Assembly: GCF_014145635.1 (NCBI RefSeq)
Contig: NZ_JACHTC010000001.1
Coordinates: 124,001-188,000, forward strand
Reading direction: 5' to 3'
Length of the DNA stretch: 64,000 bases
DNA from: Myroides sp. WP-1
GTDB taxonomy: Bacteria; Bacteroidota; Bacteroidia; Flavobacteriales; Flavobacteriaceae
Shown: positions 61,290 through 64,000 of the stretch, in pieces
Layout: each line of letters opens with the position of its first letter
Numbering within the stretch: the stretch's first letter is position 1
The notes under the pieces: generated by a model
Seen by the model: the letters and a program-made list of their open reading frames with translations, nothing else
What the model was told of the DNA's origin: nothing
Database searches by the model: none
Program-made: the position numbers and the translations under genes

Positions 61290-61297
61290 CAAATATA
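61290..61297 (-). promoter_or_regulatory. -7 box of the TonB receptor gene
   Basis: TATATTTG on the minus strand, 77 bases before the ATG, leaving an AT-rich leader. Confidence 0.6.
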
Positions 61298-61503
61298 GTA
61301 TTATTTAGAATGAATTTAAGCTTTGTTTTTTGATTTTTGTAAGTGATTGATAGTTACGTGGTAAAGGGGGTTTTGGTAGTAATTACCGCGATTAGTGCTT
61401 TCAAAAAGAGCTAGTTTTGTGATTTAAATACAGAGAGTGAGGTTAAAATGGTGGAGCTAAGTAAAAAAAAAGTAATTTTACTATTCACAAAAAGTATACT
61501 AGA

Positions 61504-61959
61504 ATGACACATTTAAAAGTTGGTGATCAAGCGCCAAATTTTGTTGGCTTAGATCAAGAGGGAGTAAAACATCAGTTGAGCGATTATAAAGGCAAGAAAT
61601 TAGTGGTCTTTTTTTATCCAAAAGCAAGTACACCAGGGTGTACGGCAGAAGTGTGTAACTTAAGAGATAATTACCAAGTGCTAAAGGAAAAAGGCTTTGA
61701 ATTGCTAGGCGTAAGTGCGGATTCAGGAGCAAGACAGCAAAAATTTATCGACAAAAACAACTTGCCATTTCCGTTATTAGCAGATGAAAGCAAAGAAGTT
61801 TTAAATGCTTTTGGAGTATGGGGACCTAAAAAATTCATGGGAAGAACCTATGATGGGATTCACCGTATGACATTCGTTATTGACGAAAAAGGAGTGATCA
61901 GCAATGTGATTGACAAAGTGAAAACCAAAGATCACGCAGCTCAAATCTTAGAATTATAA
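61504..61959 (+). CDS. bcp: Thiol peroxidase BCP (peroxiredoxin)
   Basis: A 151-residue peroxiredoxin that reduces hydrogen and organic peroxides with thioredoxin. The peroxidatic Cys is in STPGCTAEVCNLRD with the resolving Cys five residues later, the standard atypical 2-Cys arrangement of bacterial BCP. A terminator hairpin follows directly. Confidence 0.94.
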   Translation: MTHLKVGDQAPNFVGLDQEGVKHQLSDYKGKKLVVFFYPKASTPGCTAEVCNLRDNYQVLKEKGFELLGVSADSGARQQKFIDKNNLPFPLLADESKEVLNAFGVWGPKKFMGRTYDGIHRMTFVIDEKGVISNVIDKVKTKDHAAQILEL

Positions 61960-61960
61960 C

Positions 61961-61986
61961 AAAAAAGAGCAACATTGCTCTTTTTT
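61961..61986 (+). terminator. bcp terminator
   Basis: AAAAAAGAGCAA pairs with TTGCTCTTTTTT (2-base loop), 18 bases before the next ATG, so read-through may also occur. Confidence 0.75.
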
Positions 61987-62004
61987 GGTTGTTATACAAG
62001 TGTT

Positions 62005-62988
62005 ATGAAAGAAAAGAAAATAAACAAGCAGGAGTTGTTTTTATTGAAAGAACACTCCACTATAAGTGAGGAGGACTTTAACGTACTCTATGAGCAGCAC
62101 GGTGTAGCTTCTTCAAACCAATGGAAAGATTTTGGATACTATACTTTATTAGCCTGCGGTATAGGTTTTTTTGTAAGTGGAGTACTCTTTTTCTTTGCAT
62201 TTAATTGGGATCATATGCCTGCAAATGTCAAGTTTATTCTTGTAGGAAGTGCGATTGTCTGTAGTGCCTATTTTTCGATAACAACTCGAGTAAAAGAATC
62301 TATAAACAAAATATGTCTCATTGCTACTTCTGTACTTGTTGGTGTGTTGCTCGCTGTCTTTGGACAGACCTATCAAACAGGTGCCAATGCCTATGACTTG
62401 TTTCTAACTTGGTTGTTGGTTGTAACGCCCTTGACGATCGTTAGTCAATCGACTTATCAATGGTTGTTTTTCAGTATTCTAGCGAATACAACGCTTATTT
62501 TAGCAATGGTACAACGCTTGCAAGTTGACTCTGTTTTTGTGGGAATCCTTTGTTTAGTGTTGGCTAATTTTATTCTTTTAGTATTGCCGAAGATAAAAGG
62601 GATTCACCGAACATTTGTGATTGGAAATTTGTATACGCAATTACAACTTGTTGTGGTTTATTTACTAGCAACCATAGGATTCGGTATTTGGTTGTTTACG
62701 AATGACGCAAATTATCAACCCAAAGAATTACAAGGTGCGCTTTGGATGCTGTTACTTGCTTTATTAATTATTGGTGGCGGTTTTGCAGTAGGGTGGATGC
62801 AGAAACAAATTTATTTGTTTTCCTATGCTTTAATTGCAGTAGTTAGCTGTGGGTTAATGCTTTGGATGAAATTATTTAAAGACTCAGCGGAAGGATTATT
62901 AATTTATATGCTTTATGCAATAGGGGCTATCTTTTTCATTATTAAGTTCGTGTCTAACAAATCAAAACAGTGGAAGTATGAAGAGTAG
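62005..62988 (+). CDS. DUF2157 membrane protein
   Basis: A 327-residue polytopic membrane protein read from ATG 62005. A soluble helical start (INKQELFLLKEHSTISEEDFNVLYEQ) precedes about nine hydrophobic helices from residue 40 onward, including GQTYQTGANAYDLFLTW, the recognised DUF2157 core. Function is unknown. The start of the next gene overlaps its stop region, so they are co-expressed. Confidence 0.82.
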   Translation: MKEKKINKQELFLLKEHSTISEEDFNVLYEQHGVASSNQWKDFGYYTLLACGIGFFVSGVLFFFAFNWDHMPANVKFILVGSAIVCSAYFSITTRVKESINKICLIATSVLVGVLLAVFGQTYQTGANAYDLFLTWLLVVTPLTIVSQSTYQWLFFSILANTTLILAMVQRLQVDSVFVGILCLVLANFILLVLPKIKGIHRTFVIGNLYTQLQLVVVYLLATIGFGIWLFTNDANYQPKELQGALWMLLLALLIIGGGFAVGWMQKQIYLFSYALIAVVSCGLMLWMKLFKDSAEGLLIYMLYAIGAIFFIIKFVSNKSKQWKYEE

Positions 62989-64000
62989 TTCATGGAGTGA
63001 GTTGGTTCGCCAAGTAGAGGATCAAGGTGTGGTCGTAGACGAACAAGTAACACAGCGCATACAAGAAGAAAATTCGATTAAATATATTTTCTTAAAAGTA
63101 GTAGCGTTATCGGGGAGTTTATTAGCTATGGGGTTTTTCTTTGGCTTTTTGTTTCTTGCGATAGGTGATTCTTTGGGTTATCTAAGTTTTTCCTTTTTTG
63201 GTGTGCTACTATATGCACTGAGTTTCTTAGGGAACAAAAAAACAGAACCAGCCTTGAGAGACGGTGTTTTTGTCGCAACTTATATCAGTGCTTTTGCCTG
63301 CCTGATTGCGGCTTGTATCGACTTAGATTGGAGTGAAAAGGGCAATTTATTAGGTGTGGTTGTACTTAGCGCCATTGGATTTGTTGTGTTTAAAAGTAAA
63401 ATCATACAGTTCCTCTCTTTAATTAGCTTGTATTATGGTCTTGTTTTTTTATTGGGAACACTCCATTTAGGCTATGTTGGTATGGCATTGTTTTGGGTGG
63501 TTTTCATTGGCGTATATCTGCTCTTTACAAAAGAAGTACAACTGAGGACAGGAAGTGCGTTTGGAAATCAAAAGTACAACGCGTTGTTACATGCAGGTGT
63601 TGCAGTGATTTTTATAGATATTATGTTAGATAATTTAGCCTTTATAGAACCGTCAAGTTGGCTAAATCACAACCGATATGCAACTTATAATGAGCTTGGA
63701 CATCAAATTTACTATGTCTTTGTCAGAATAATTCTCCTTGGTCTGACGTATTTTACCCTGAAACAAGGACTTGAAAAGCTATCATCTAAACAAAGAAATA
63801 TCGTTATTATATTAAGTGCTGCAGTAATTTTGTTACTTTCTTCTGTTATGAATGGATTTGGAGTACCGTTGACTATCAGCTTGTTCTTTTTAGTTTGGTC
63901 CTTCCATTATCGCTTTCAAAAAGGAATAATAATGGCCATTCTTATGCTCTTAATCTCTGTAATCTGTTACTACTATTACTTACAGGTAAGTTTGCTAGTA
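62978..64000 (+). CDS. DUF4401-like membrane protein, 5' part
   Basis: The ATG at 62978 lies inside the end of the DUF2157 gene; the frame stays open for 341 codons to the window edge, so the gene is incomplete. It starts MKSSSWSELVRQVEDQGVV and then shows many membrane helices (LKVVALSGSLLAMGFFFGF, FVATYISAFACLIAAC). In many bacteria DUF2157 is followed by a DUF4401 protein and a third GDYXXLXY protein; the third would lie outside. The call relies on that gene order and topology. Confidence 0.7.
   Translation, partial: MKSSSWSELVRQVEDQGVVVDEQVTQRIQEENSIKYIFLKVVALSGSLLAMGFFFGFLFLAIGDSLGYLSFSFFGVLLYALSFLGNKKTEPALRDGVFVATYISAFACLIAACIDLDWSEKGNLLGVVVLSAIGFVVFKSKIIQFLSLISLYYGLVFLLGTLHLGYVGMALFWVVFIGVYLLFTKEVQLRTGSAFGNQKYNALLHAGVAVIFIDIMLDNLAFIEPSSWLNHNRYATYNELGHQIYYVFVRIILLGLTYFTLKQGLEKLSSKQRNIVIILSAAVILLLSSVMNGFGVPLTISLFFLVWSFHYRFQKGIIMAILMLLISVICYYYYLQVSLLV

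Overview
The window reads as chromosome of a low-GC member of the Bacteroidota, family Flavobacteriaceae. The overall flavour is Myroides-like, but that genus is an impression, not a proof. The evidence is: a CTnDOT-type tra module; many promoters with the Bacteroidota -7 box TAnnTTTG; families typical of this group (DUF5606, DUF4197, DUF3408, the bacillithiol-system protein YtxJ); short lipid-trafficking style signal peptides ending in AQ; and weak or absent Shine-Dalgarno sites.

Region 1 (1 to about 12.8 kb) is the integrase-proximal half of an integrative conjugative element. It carries two tandem DUF3408 paralogues and a membrane-anchored traD-position protein, then traE, F, G, I, J, K, L, M and N. 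An aminoglycoside nucleotidyltransferase gene of the AadA/ANT(9) type sits on the opposite strand between the early genes and traE. After traN the usual traO/P/Q genes are absent from the window. In their place is an AT-rich 700 bp stretch of hairpins, followed by a MerR-like excisionase and a tyrosine recombinase broken by a one-base frameshift. The element abuts the 3' side of a tRNA-Ser/tRNA-Pro operon, with short direct and inverted repeats that look like integrase arm sites.

Region 2 (13 to 23.5 kb) holds two GNAT acetyltransferases, an exported alpha/beta hydrolase, an outer-membrane barrel, a compact SAM-riboswitch-like leader in front of an NhaC/MetT-type transporter that is destroyed by an internal deletion, fabG, a methyltransferase, a glycolipid-binding-family protein, and a YdcK-like beta-helix protein with an unrecognised C-terminal half.

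Region 3 (22.7 to 37.5 kb) is mostly housekeeping: DUF4197, pcrA, a Sua5/YciO protein, sucC, clpB, ytxJ, an esterase, a GNAT, an ABC exporter, and a compact DUF2798-ribB-Crp operon.

Region 4 (38 to 50 kb) is dominated by one 3399-residue exported repeat protein with six near-identical 168-residue units plus a long array of short TAKI-type repeats. It is followed, across an attenuator-like hairpin, by an L-type-lectin-like exported protein. Together they look like a surface or adhesion locus.

Region 5 (50 to 64 kb) has DUF2007, a threonine aldolase, a HAD phosphatase, a fumarylacetoacetase-family protein, non-coding minisatellites, a zeta-toxin module bracketed by a duplicated terminator, rdgB, def, DUF5606, mazG, a small exported protein, a TonB-dependent receptor, bcp, and a DUF2157/DUF4401 membrane pair that runs off the end.
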